Shown here: positions 52,541 to 63,525 of the stretch, one piece after another
Position numbering within the stretch: position 1 is the stretch's first letter
How the letters are laid out: each line of letters starts with the position of its first letter
Assembly: GCF_035046485.1 (NCBI RefSeq)
Contig: NC_085138.1
Span: forward strand, 276,005,694-276,069,693
Length of the DNA stretch: 64,000 nt
From: Aedes albopictus
Taxonomy: Eukaryota; Arthropoda; Insecta; Diptera; Culicidae
Direction: 5' to 3'
The notes under the pieces: generated by a model
Database searches by the model: none
The model's input: the letters and a program-made list of their open reading frames with translations, nothing else
What the model was told of the DNA's origin: nothing
Made by a program: the position numbers and the translations under genes

Positions 52541-53371
52541 TAGGGGAGACTGATCCCTGGGGAGGCTTGTTCCCCCCATATTTGCTTGGAATCAAAAACA
52601 TTTTTCTTCTAGCATAATTTTTCCAAAACTACTCCTGGACAAACGACTATGTTTTGGCTACAAGTGATTTCGATTGTACATTGCATTATTTTTTAACGGC
52701 TAATGGTTTGTTTTCAGTCCTTCAGAAATCTTTTAGACGATTCCGAAAAATCTCAATAACTTTGTGAAAATTGAACCAAATCGTGTCAAAACTTCACAAC
52801 AGATAGTTTGAATACAATACTTTCAAACTTATTTATCCAAATAAGGCTGTTGTTAACATATTTTATTTCATACAGCTTAGTATACACAACAGTGACATGG
52901 GGAGACTTGATCCCTCGAGGATTATACACACATTATACATGTAAAAAATAAAATTCTATTCGGGAGTCTCTATTTACTTGGAATTCTAGTCTATTCAAAT
53001 ACGGCTATACGGCATATCCTGAAAAATTTAAGGAAATCTTACAATTTCGAACACTCCATATACCTTGAAAATACAAGAAACTCGAAAAGAAAATGAATAG
53101 GAAGACTGTGGAATTATTTCCCCTTTAAATAAACCATGTGCACAAAGGGGGATCAAGTGTCACCCATTTTTGAAAAATACATCATAAGACATGCCTACAT
53201 AAAAACACAGTTTTGAATACTTTAACAATAATATAAAGGCCTTCTGTTGTATATTAACTTGCAAGAGATGTTTACCTGCCATTTTATACGGAAATCGGAT
53301 CTAGTTTTGTGTTTTTCTTAAAGTTTCAGGTAAATTAAGAAAAAGGGGTCAAGTCTCCCCAGTCTCCCTTA
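52541..53371. mobile_element. TIR element, about 830 bp, TA ends
   Basis: TAGGGGAGACTGATCCCTGG faces AGTCTCCCCAGTCTCCCTTA. GGGGAGACTTGATCCC also occurs inside (52909 region). No transposase. It splits the ~36-bp minisatellite that surrounds it. Confidence 0.7.
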
Positions 53372-53384
53372 ATCCTTTGAAAGC

Positions 53385-53640
53385 TAGTAATCCAACGCTA
53401 CAGGTTTAATAAACATTCCTCTGAACGCTACTGGTTCAAACCCCATTCTTCTAAACAGGATAGAGACGAACCAGCCAAGGGCTGAAAGTATCTTAAATAA
53501 AGACAAATCATTCAATCATTTCTTCTAAACGCTACTGGTTCAGTAATCCTCCGAACGCTACTGGTTAAATTAATATTCCTCTGAATGCTTCTGGTGCAGC
53601 AAATCCTTAGAACGATACTAGTTCAAACAACATTCGACTC
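53385..53640. repeat. Minisatellite, ~36-bp units with GAACGCTACTGGTTCA
   Basis: Degenerate units at about 53391, 53427, 53530, 53560, 53585 and 53610, with matching scraps left of the TIR element (52438-52540). A ~65-bp piece (GGATAGAGACGAACCAGCCA) interrupts it. Confidence 0.75.
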
Positions 53641-53888
53641 TTCACTGGTTATTAAACGCTCCCCATAGGTGATGCTTATGAACTACGTCATGAATCATAA
53701 AACTATGGTTTTGAAAATTTGCTTTGTTTTTTAAATACTTTTAGTATTTGATAAAAATCGATAAAACTGTTTGCCAATATCAGAACGTTGACAAGCCGAA
53801 GAATATTGCATTGTTTAAAAAAACTAGTTCCCAGCCAAGAGGACATGATGAGCCGACCACGTTAACGGCAACCACTGGAAACGGCGAT

Positions 53889-54281
53889 ACTTCATAGCTG
53901 AACGCAATAGGACGCAATCAGTGAAGTACTAGATTGAAAGTTGTGAGCTGGATTTTTGTATGGTGAGATGATCAGTTCTCCATTTCTGCAATGAAATGGT
54001 GCAAACAGCGTGGGTTATATGATTTCTTGACTAATTTGATGCTGTTTGAGCAAAAGTTTGGATAACCGTGTTGTTGAAGGTGCAAGAAATAAATAATACA
54101 ACAACACAGTTACCCAAACTTTTGCTCAAATAGCATCAAATTAGTCAAGAAATCATATAACCTGTTTGTACCATTTCATTACAGAAATGGAGAACTGATC
54201 ATCTCACCATACGAAAATCCAGCTCACTACTTTCAATCTAGTACTTCACTGATTGCTTCCTATTGCAAACCTATGCGAAGT
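53889..54281. mobile_element. Palindromic MITE, second copy of the AGTACTAGATT family
   Basis: Arms of about 170 bp, beginning GCAATAGGACGCAATCAGTG and mirrored to CACTGATTGCTTCCTATTGC. Internal sequence is close to 50154-50495. Confidence 0.85.
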
Positions 54282-54299
54282 CATATGATGCGCACAGCT

Positions 54300-57230
54300 A
54301 GATAGAGTATAGTACGTCCACCGATGTTTTTATGCTACGTTTTCAGGATATTGGAGTTAATTGAAGTGTTCTAGTGAATACTTCTTCCTTTGAATACAGT
54401 GGATTCGTCATTCACCGCTCATGCTTCGTTTACCGCTCGTTGGAATACTCAAAACATTGGCTTTAATTTCTAGGCAATCCATTGGGATTCAATGTAAACG
54501 GAAAATAGATCCTTTTCATGAGATGACTGTGTAAATTTGTTAACAAGTTGCCTCAAAGTGGATTATGAATCGATTTTTCATGAATCTCCATTAAAGCCGG
54601 ATAACAACAACAAATATCGCATTATCTATGGTTGTCAATTAGTTTACTGAAACTATTATCCCTTCAAGTGCACGTCAAGATGAAATTTCCGTTTTCGAAT
54701 TTCTCCAGCGAAATTACGTTACATCATGTTATCTGTCATTGCATAAGGTTACCGATAATTCCCTCTAAAGGTACTGCCGAGCAGCTCCAGCCCCAGCAAT
54801 GGTGGCCGTGGTGTAATCTATACACCCGGTAAAAACAAAACCAACCGCAAGCAAGCATTAGTAGAGCGCCCTAAACAAGGCAGGAATTTTGTGTGAGCTT
54901 CGCTATGCTGCAATTAAACCTCATTACACTTTTGCGCGGCGCGGCGGCGGTCTCGTGTAATTTCATATCGGATATGCCTGAACGCGTGTTGCTGCTACGT
55001 ATTGGTGGAGCTACACCAGAGAAATTGATATCCCTGGCTAATGTTGTTGCACTTTTGCAAGGTGCTACTGCATTTGTTTTTACAGGTTGCGGTTTCACTT
55101 TCCGTAAGCTATGCTGATTTGTGCGACGACTACGACGGTTGGGGTGAGGAAAATGGTATCTACCTACGAGTGGAGAATCCAATTCTCGCCTTAGCAGCTA
55201 CTGACTGGGCAGTATCGGTTTCAGATGGCGTTTCGTTGCCTCGTAATCGGATAATTGACCGGCATCTCTCGATGAGCGTACTATTTTCAAATAGCATCAT
55301 GAGTGATTTTAAGTGGTTTTGCTAGCGGTAAGTATCAAATGGAGCAATATGTGTCGCTGCAGTTAATTGATGATTGGTGGTATGCGGTTTTTTTTCTTAT
55401 GCAAGACGATACAGCTGATATGTTGGTGTTTGCAATTTTTATTATAATACGATATCAACATGATCGCCTATTGAAGCTTTTGAGTTCCTTGGTATGGCCT
55501 ACCAGTCACCAAGCATGTGTTTTATTTTCTAGAAATAGATGGCAAACCAAATAGTTCAATTTCTACCGGGAACCAGAACCCATTACTTTATTCGGTTTGT
55601 CCTTCGGAAACACATTTTGCTAATGGATATTATAAGGACGAGGCTGTTCGATCCGAAAATGTTTGGAACAACAATGACTTGTACCATTTTGTTTTCCATT
55701 TTCATTAGAAGGACGTTGATGATGCCGAAAATGTATAGCCGGTAAACTAGCAAAAGATGTTGTTTTTAAGTTATGTATACTGTACAGTGGAAAAGAAAAC
55801 AATAAGACCACCCGGCAAACATTATTCAATAATTAAGGTTACATGAAGATGGTTGATAAATGCATTGCTGTATTGCGTATCTTATCAAAAAGACTTTAAG
55901 TTTTTTATTTCAAAATGTTTCATTAAACAAAGAATGAATAATGTCAATATTAATAATACTTAACGTATCTCAAGTCATAGAATAAACCTCTTTAGTGATT
56001 CTGCGCCTCTTACTATGTAACCTCAATCCCTACCTTCTCGTGGAACCTTGGGGTAAACATGTCGGATGTCCAACACCGTGGTTAGCACCGGGAAGAGTGG
56101 TTTGGTTAGGTTTTGTAAACCTGAGTGTTTGTTCTCTTAGTTAGAAGTAACATGCAAAAACTTCTTTTCCCCACACAGCTGATTATTGCCCAAGTGATAT
56201 TGGAGGACTTCACGGTGCATTTTTGGGCGCGTTTACAAAGATGAAATTGCTACATGTGTGCTACGAGTGAGTAAACAATAAGTAGCATTTCAACTGTTAA
56301 TGTTGTTTAGGTCAGGTATGTGCAGATATTGTAACAAACAATTGCAACGGAAAACCAACAAAAGAAGAACCAACTCAGTGCAATTGGCAACAACATCAAC
56401 GACAAAAATGGACTTGATACACCCGAAGGGGAGCCGCTTAGCCCTCGGCCTTTCCAGGGCCAACAAGGAAGCAGAGCTGCGAAATGTCAGTCATGTCAGT
56501 TGACTACGGATTTTGCACCACCGTCAATATCACTGTAGGCCGATCAATATCAAAACGATAGTGACCGGCAACGACTTGATACTGTCCCGCACTCCAGAGC
56601 ACTATCATAGCAACTGAACTGATTTTTTGCCAATCTTTACTACAACTTAAATTTTATAATGACTATCAAACAAAACTTGTCATTCTGTACCACATATCCA
56701 TCATTTCATCACAGTAAGTGTTTATTTCGATTTTTAAACGAAATTTAAAGATGGCCTTTCAGTGATATCTACCCGGCGTCGCAATCAGTCCAGTTGTGAT
56801 GGAAAAAGAAAAGTGACACGCTGACTTGGATCGCAGTCAGCCTATCAAAATCGGCGGTTTGCCTACCATTGATAGTGACAGAGAGCTCAACTCTGCAAGG
56901 AAGCACTGCTTTGAAGTGGGGCTAGTGGTCATTGCACCCTTAATGGCACAAATTTCCTTAATGGAGGAGAACGTGCCTCTGGAGCCGATCTACTGATATC
57001 TGATACCCTCGAGGATAGATGCGTGCATGGCTACGCAAAGTAAAAAACATCATGACATCATGTGCTGTCGGGTTTCCAGTTTCCTGACTGGCCTTACTGC
57101 TCTCTTTGTTCTCGTAAGGCGATCAACACCACGCCTAGGCGCGCCTGCTTTCAGCTGCTCTGGAAATATCAAGAACTGATACCAAGTGCACCGCGAGTTG
57201 ACGTTCTGAAAACTTAGGCCCTATCGGCTA
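54300..57230. other. Gene-poor stretch, unidentified
   Basis: Short overlapping open frames on both strands (for example 54893-55325 plus, 55182-54871 minus) have no splice logic or family I recognise. 56380-57230 is more GC-rich and may be the 3' UTR of the R1-type LINE that follows on the minus strand. Confidence 0.3.
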
Positions 57231-57239
57231 TCACCTTAG

Positions 57240-59720
57240 CCCTTTTCATCCACGGGCTCCGGTTCAACCCAGTAGACCAACGCTACCAGGATGTTTTCTC
57301 CGCGGCCACTTAATCGCTATAAGGGTCGATTTCGACGGCAGATCACCAGTATGACCTACGTAGCCGACTCCAATCCCTTGGACCACCTCTTGTATAGCGT
57401 CTGCACTAGCCATTTTCCGAGTCCACGCACCATCTCCTCTGTAGCTCCAAGACGATGTGGGTGATAGCCTTTGAAACGGAATTCTAGCCAAGCGCATCAC
57501 TACATACGGACAAGATTTCTCCCCGCATGTGGTAATCATGCGGCCACGCATTTTGCGAAAACGCGAGCACACATACAAAACGTGTTTCACCGTTATCTCT
57601 AAACCAGCACAAACCGGCCATTCAGGAGAAACCGCATGACCGAAAAGATGTAGATACTGTCGGAAGCAACCATGGCCTGAAAGGATCTGAGTCAGGTGGA
57701 AAGTTACTTCCCCATTGTCATTGCCCCATTCCCCTGTTAACCCTACTATCTATTCTCGGAATCAACCTGTAGGTCTACCTTCCTTTGGTGGAAATATCCC
57801 ACGTGCGCTGCTATTAACCCATGGAGGCCAACGTAACAGTCCTGCGTATGCCGCGCATTTGGAAGCACTCTATGTCCTCCCCGATAAGGATACCGATAGG
57901 CACCATACCAGTGATAACGCAGAGTGCACCGTGTGGCACGGTACGGTACGCGTTCGCATCCCTTAGGCATATTTTTTTTATCTGTATTAACGAGATTTTT
58001 AGCCCTAGGCTAGTTCATCTCGAGACCCACATTTTACTTCCCTTCCGGAGGAAGAACTCACATTTTGCGAGTTTGTCGGGAGTGGGATTCGATACCAGAT
58101 CCTCAGCGTGATACTTAGGCACATTAGCTTATAAGTGCTTTCAAGCTCACCACGGTAGCTTTCGTTATCTACTTAGCGCCGCGCGCCACGCCGGGCCGCC
58201 ACACCCAAGTATGGGCGAGGCGACACTAGCCAAATGTTTGCACGTGCTGGTATACACCACAGAGCTATTGGACATCATTCGGGACAGTGCCACTATAGCT
58301 GTGGAGGCTCTCTTGCAGGCATTATCAACGTAACTACCGAAGGTAGACTTATCGACGATCATCACCCCCAAGTGTTTGACGCAGTGCTGTTTCAGTTTCC
58401 TGGGGCTCATCCACTTCACTACAACTGTGATCGAGAGAGCAGCATTCGATTCCACTTCTTCGATCCATGCGCCGTAGACCTGCAGTGAAATGTCGTCAGC
58501 AAGGCCAACAATTTCTACTTCTACCGAGCACTTTTGCCTCAAAAACTCGTCGTACATATGCCATTCCATAACATCGGGCCCAGGATAGAGCATCGTGGGA
58601 CTCCTGAGGTTATGTGAAATCACTTCCGACCCACCTCTGTGTCGTAAAGTAAGTAAGTAAGTACTCGATTCTGGATGTAGCTTCCGAGAATCTTGTACAG
58701 ATACCCAAGTATGTATCCTCAGACGCAGGAGCGCATCGGCAATAGCCGCTAAACTGGCGCTATTGAACGTGTTCCTCACATCCAGAGTCACTACTGCACA
58801 GTAGCGAATACCCCTCCTATTAAGCAGGTGCACTATCTCGGTGGTCTTTGTAACCAACATGATAGAGTGTTCGGTCGACTTCACCTTCCGGAAGCCAAAC
58901 TGGTTGCGCGAGAGAGCATTTACATCCACAGTGTGTCTCAACAGTCTGCTGATGATGATCTTCTCGAGCACCTTACCCGCCGTGTACATCAAGCATTGGT
59001 CTATATGCCGACGGGTCTCTGGGTGGTTTCCCTGCGTTTGGCAAAAGTACCAGGCTGTGCCGCTTCCAAACTTCTGGAAAGATCCCTCGTCCAGGCATTT
59101 CTGCATAACAGACCTGAACATCCCGGGAGTCTCTGTAATATCTACTTTTACGGCCAGCTTTGAAATGCCGTTCGGGTCTGGGGGCTCACCTACGCTAAGG
59201 GGCTTTGCAATCCCCGCAAGTTCATCATCGGTGACACTTTTCTCATCACCAACACCGGTCCCCAGCTGTCCTACGAAATGAGGCCAACGACTAGGATCAT
59301 GACGCGGAAAAAGCTTCTCGATGATCTCTTTCAACATCTCTAGAGACTGCTCCACGGATTCGCATTGGCACTCTGGCAGAGATGCTCATAGCAGGGGTTC
59401 TTGCTTGGTTACCCTTATCTCGGTCTTCAGCGCGACTTTGTCTGCGGCGAACACCTCCCGCCGTTCATTTCGCTCTTCCTCATTCCGTTCTCGCTGCATC
59501 CGCCGCCTAGCCCGTAAACAGGCGCAGTGCAATTCCGTAAGTGCTTGAGTCCACCAGTAAGCCGGTGGTCTCCCATTTCTAGGGTGCACTTGCATAAGGC
59601 ATGGCATGGTCGCATCGCACGCAAGCGAGAGCACCGCTACCAGCTTACACCAGTTTAAACCGAGTAGGTTTCGCTCACGTCGGAATACTTCCTTAGTTAC
59701 CTCGTCTAGTGCCCCTACGC
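57240..59720 (-). mobile_element. R1-clade LINE, ORF2 linker, RT and C-terminal zinc region, degraded
   Basis: On the minus strand. 59720-59386 is the endonuclease-RT linker (NLLGLNWCKLVAVLSLACDA and PAYWWTQALTELHCACLRAR). 59355-58165 is an RT open over 396 codons with GKVLEKIIISRLL, NQFGFRKVKSTEHSI, VVTLDVRNTFNSAS and GLADDISLQVYG. 57966-57760 is the AYRTV../EDIECFQMRG region over two frames. 57720-57264 ends with LTQILSGHGCFRQYLHLFGH, CPVCAG and VKHVLYVCSRF, the R1-type CCHC end. The endonuclease domain is absent and there are frameshifts. Related full-length elements insert by target-primed reverse transcription. Confidence 0.85.
57967..58160. repeat. Repeat inserted in the R1-type LINE, SINE-like
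   Basis: It starts with a T run and TAACGAGATTTTTAGCCC, shared with 11183-11260, and contains GGGATTCGATACCAGATCC (B-box-like). It interrupts the LINE between ..ALSR and ..AYRTV. No target duplication found. Confidence 0.4.
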
Positions 59721-59738
59721 TTCAACGGTTTCCTCTTC

Positions 59739-59772
59739 TTCTTCCTCTTCTTCTTCCTCTTCTTCTTCCACC
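59739..59772. repeat. (TCTTCT)n microsatellite
   Basis: A CTTCTTCCTCTTCTTCTTCC run at the point where the LINE coding sequence stops. It yields a spurious poly-E/K reading frame. Confidence 0.9.
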
Positions 59773-60059
59773 CTATTTTGAACCAGGAGGCGTCCTCCTG
59801 GTTCTTCTTCCGTGTGTATCTCCATCCAAATCCCAATTTTCCGATGATGGGATAGGCTCTTCGTAGGCAATGGCACAAATATCCCAAAAAGAGGGTAACG
59901 TGCCAGGTTTGAGCCGGCCTTCTTATACCTGTGAGCATAGACATGAAATTTTGTTAACCTTCCGTAACTCGCGTGGTTGACTACCTGCATCAGCACCACG
60001 CTAATGCTGAGTACAAAAAGCGAGATTTTTTCAACGTGTTGTACAAAATACAACAGCGC

Positions 60060-61260
60060 GATCGCTCGTGGGTTAACACAAAACTTGTCATCAACTTATT
60101 TTTACATCATTCGTCGAGAGATGATAAGACTGTTTTAGTATTTTTTATTATTTTGAATTGAGTTTATTAATTATCGCGGCACATATACCCCACGAATTTC
60201 TTGCTTTAAACGAAGATGATGAATTAATACCCACGAATGTCAGGTGCGAAGTAAACAACAAATCTGTTCATTATATCATTATATGATTAAGTTGAATGTA
60301 AATTTGTTGTCGGCGCATTCAAGGCCATATATAATTCTTTGGAAAGCTCTGAAATACCATTAACGTTATACTCTCACGCAGTAAAAACCCGCCAAGTTCT
60401 CACATCATCATTTTTTTTATTTATGCCAAAGAAGAAGGGAAAGAGCAATATATGTTTTTGGACCACATCGCCAGCACATGACGAATTGGTTTCCGCTCAC
60501 ATTACTTACGCCGCAGGTTTCGATGAGCAGTTACCATCGACCCAACAGAAAAAAAAACTGATGGCCTAATGAACATGCACCATGTCAAAAGCGCCTCTTT
60601 CCTTGGGTAAACTGAGTATGCTGAACGTTTTTCGTTAATTCAATTAAACCGAGAAAACCATCACGCCGGACAAATGCTTTTTTTCCAAAAGTGTGAGACG
60701 GTTGAATCCAAATCACCAGAAAAAGCCAAATTCAGCACAGCAGCATCTACAAAAATAACCTTGGAAATCCCCAGCAAAACAGAAGTGAAAGAGAAAAGTC
60801 TCAACAAAAAAAAGAAGTCTGTAATGACCGCATCTAGTTGTTGTGGTGGTGCACTTTACCTCATCGCAAGTACTTGAATCGAAGATTTGCTCCAGTCAAA
60901 TTGCTTCGAAAACTTGGCACTAGAATTACCGTTACATCAAATTCCTTGTGGTCCAACCCACAAGATCGATGCGTCAAAATAACCACTTTGAAGCTGTGCC
61001 TGTCGATGGGGTATTCATTCCAATCAATGTGCCATCGACATATTCCTCTCGGTGGATGGTTCCATGCTTTTTGGGGAGAAGAGCAATTTAAACTTAAACA
61101 ACTTGAATTCGATCATATCGATCAAGATCGAGATATTCTACATGAAGTTAGAAAGATTATAGAAAAATGTATAATCATCCGATAGCCAACTGTGAGCTGT
61201 TATATCTCTAGATTCAATTAACCGAATGCAATGAAATTTTGAGCTTTTATAACTTTATAT
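60060..61260 (+). other. Unidentified low-repeat stretch with possible coding pieces
   Basis: Plus-strand frames at 60339-60569 (KKGKSNICFWTTSPAHDELV), 60674-60877 and 60838-61185 (QFKLKQLEFDHIDQDRDILH) have reasonable composition and no TE motif I recognise. They lie in two frames and no splice model joins them. They could be a decayed gene or an unrecognised element. Confidence 0.25.
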
Positions 61261-61440
61261 TATAACTAGTTGACCCCAGGAAACTTTGTCTTGCCTACTG
61301 CGTTTTTTGACGTTTCAAGTCTGTAGCCAAGCCCAAGTCTCCGTTCAAAATGTATGAAGAATCGATTTTCAAAAACTCTCAATTTGTCCGTGTTTTATGA
61401 GCATGAGCATGAGCATAGATGACCGCACAATTCGTAGTTG

Positions 61441-61650
61441 CTACTCCGTGATTGACCAGAACAATCGAAATTGCACAAGGAACCAATGAATAGGGCTTAG
61501 GACTAGCTTACTATTCTCAATGTACACAGGTCGACAGCTCTCAACTTTAATGGTGTCAATAACGGCGCCGGCCACGTCCTTACGGTCATCGAGGATGGGA
61601 GGGAATGTTAGTAAGACAAACGTTGTTATAAAGACCGCGAATCGCTGCAT
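61441..61650 (-). CDS. Conserved short ORF (69 aa) of the retroposon family, function unknown
   Basis: Starts MQRFAVFITTFVLLTFPPIL (a hydrophobic, signal-peptide-like start) then DDRKDVAGAVID, and ends FRLFWSITE before TAG. In copy 1 the same frame starts at 50039, is cut by the MITE at 50154-50495, and resumes to the same stop (..LVQFRL/WSITE) with only substitutions and no frameshift or stop. I do not recognise the protein. A captured host exon or an element-encoded peptide are both possible. Confidence 0.4.
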   Translation of the reverse strand: MQRFAVFITTFVLLTFPPILDDRKDVAGAVIDTIKVESCRPVYIENSKLVLSPIHWFLVQFRLFWSITE

Positions 61651-62215
61651 CTCCACGTTTGTCTCAGGAAGGATTTTTTTTTTGTTAGTAGAGTAAGGTA
61701 CATTGTCAGTCCGGGAGTCACCTATGGTTGGTGATATGATTTGACAATGGATCAATATACACAAACCGCCGTTAACAACCGACCACTTTCCGACGCAAAA
61801 ACTAGCCAAAAAGAAAATTCTATCGCGCGTCTCCACTCCACTAGGGAGCAGAAACCTTTAGTCTATTCCACACAGAAATACACTAAACGCGACTCACTTG
61901 TCGCCCGAACTAACACTTTTCACTCTTTTGTGTAAATGCAAAAAATGAAAGAAAACATTTATTATCAACTAAAAGTGTATTGGGAACTAGCGCGACGGGA
62001 AGCAAAAAATTCGGAACCGACTCGATCCACGACCACGACGCGTTCACCGCACACTCACCGCCGTCGAAATGCTCACTTCGGAATACAAAATAGAAAAGGA
62101 AAAAAAAACGAACCACCGAAGCAAACGCGCGCGAACTGGCACCCGGACGAAATTCTATAGCACACTGATGCACGCTGGGTCCGCCGCCCCGTACAAAATT
62201 CTATAGCACACTCCA

Positions 62216-63171
62216 CAGCAAATCTAACCCGAAAATTTAGAGTAAAAATTACGAACACACGTGCGCGCGGCCCAACTATCGCCCTCTCTGGCTTCCCATC
62301 CACCACACACTATTGAATGCTAGGCCTCTGCTCGGCACAGCAAATCTAAGCAGAAAATTCAAACTAAAAAACTACGAACACACGTGCGCGCGGCCCAACT
62401 ATCGCCCTCTCCGGCTTCCCATCCACCACACACTATTGAATGCTAGGCCTCTGCTCGGCACAGCAAATCTAACCCGAAAATTTAGAGTAAAAATTACGAA
62501 CACACGTGCGCGCGGCCCAACTATCGCCCTCTCTGGCTTCCCATCCACCACACACTATTGAATGCTAGGCCTCTGCTCGGCACAGCAAATCTAAGCAGAA
62601 AATTCAAACTAAAAAACTACGAACACACGTGCGCGCGGCCCAACTATCGCCCTCTCTGGCTTCCCATCCACCACACACTATTGAATGCTAGGCCTCTGCT
62701 CGGCACAGCAAATCTAAGCCGAAAATTCAAACTAAAAAACTACGAACACACGTGCGCGCGGCCCAACAATCGCCCTCCCGGCTTCCCATCCACCACACAC
62801 TATTGAATGCTAGGCCTCTGCTCGGCACAGCAAATCTAAGCAGAAAATTCAAACTAAAAAACTACGAACACACGTGCGCGCGGCCCAACTATCGCCCTCT
62901 CCGGCTTCCCATCCACCACACACTATTGAATGCTAGGCCTCTGCTCGGCACAGCAAATCTAAGCAGAAAATTCAAACTAAAAAACTACGAACACACGTGC
63001 GCGCGGCCCAACTATCGCCCTCTCTGGCTTCCCATCCACCACACACTATTGAATGCTAAGCCTCTGCTCGGCACAGCAAATCTAAGCAGAAAATTCAAAC
63101 TAAAAAACTACGAACACACGTGCGCGCGGCCCAACTATCGCCCTCTCTGGCTTCCCATCCACCACACACTC
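62216..63171 (-). repeat. Tandem 5' monomers, 7.8 x 122-123 bp
   Basis: The word CAGCAAATCT starts at 62216, 62338, 62461, 62583, 62706, 62828, 62951 and 63074. Two monomer types differ in the stretch after AATCTAA (CCCG..TTTAGAG versus GCAG..TTCAAAC). Units 1 and 3 (counting from 62216) are the first type, the rest the second. The array ends sharply at the target duplication. Confidence 0.95.
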
Positions 63172-63297
63172 CTCAATTTGTCCGTGTTTTATGCCTCATA
63201 AACCTTCCTTGGGTGAAAACTAAAAGAACAAAACTAAGACGACCCAAATCGGGCCCCCCTGTTCGCAAGTTATGCGCAGTCCCACGTATGCCACTAC

Positions 63298-63494
63298 CAG
63301 GCCCGGATTGAGGATTGTGGGGGCCCGGGGCCCGAGCGGTTGTGAAGGCCCCTCGGAGATACAAATGCGATGAGCAATACAGTTTTTCTTTGTTTTTGAG
63401 TAGTATTTGAACCAAAAACAGTTTTTGTGGGGGCCCTTAAAATGTGGGGGCCCGGGGCCCTGCCCCCCCCCGGCCCCCCTTAGATCCGGCCCTG
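63298..63494. mobile_element. hAT-type MITE, 197 bp, with 8-bp target duplication
   Basis: It starts CAGGCCCGGATTGAGG and ends GATCCGGCCCTG. GCCACTAC is duplicated at 63290-63297 and 63495-63502. The interior is rich in GGGGGCCC. An inverted, diverged copy is at 35617-35811. Confidence 0.9.
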
Positions 63495-63525
63495 GCCACT
63501 ACATTTTTATACATATATATATAGA

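Larger units (their letters stand above)
61400..63171 (-). mobile_element. Non-autonomous retroposon with monomeric 5' end, copy 2, apparently full length
   Basis: A 22-bp target duplication starting CTCAATTTGTCCG and ending TTTTATG lies at 61378-61399 and 63172-63193, so both ends are exact. On the minus strand it begins AGTGTGTGGTGGATGGGAAG at a monomer boundary. It runs through nearly eight 122-123-bp monomers, a different monomer with ATTTCGTCCGGGTGCCAG (62155), an interior shared with copy 1, and a 69-codon ORF (61650-61441). It ends ATGCTCATGCTCATGCTC. There is no RT, so a LINE must mobilise it. Confidence 0.85.
61266..63525 (-). mobile_element. Helentron/DINE-1-like element hosting two later insertions
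   Basis: On the minus strand it starts TCTATATATATATGT (63525), continues after a MITE with GTAGTGGCATACGTGGGACT, and ends ..AACTAGTTATA (61266). Apart from the insertions it matches 5971-6233, including the TTTTTTGACGTT..AAG block. The two insertions are the retroposon (61400-63171) and a hAT MITE (63298-63494). Confidence 0.75.

Noticed and set aside
58828..59281. Plus-strand ORFs of 111 and 146 codons
   Set aside because: They are shadows of the R1-type reverse transcriptase on the minus strand.
59693..60053. Glutamate/lysine-rich frames on the minus strand
   Set aside because: They are created by the TCTTCT microsatellite at 59739-59772.
62216..63171. CRISPR-like regular repeat
   Set aside because: The units are head-to-tail and nearly identical, with no unique spacers, and the genome is eukaryotic.
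62313..63201. Open frames with repeated ARPLLGTANLSRKFKLKNYE-type units
   Set aside because: They run antisense through the tandem monomers of the retroposon. The periodic protein is a by-product of a 122-123-bp repeat.
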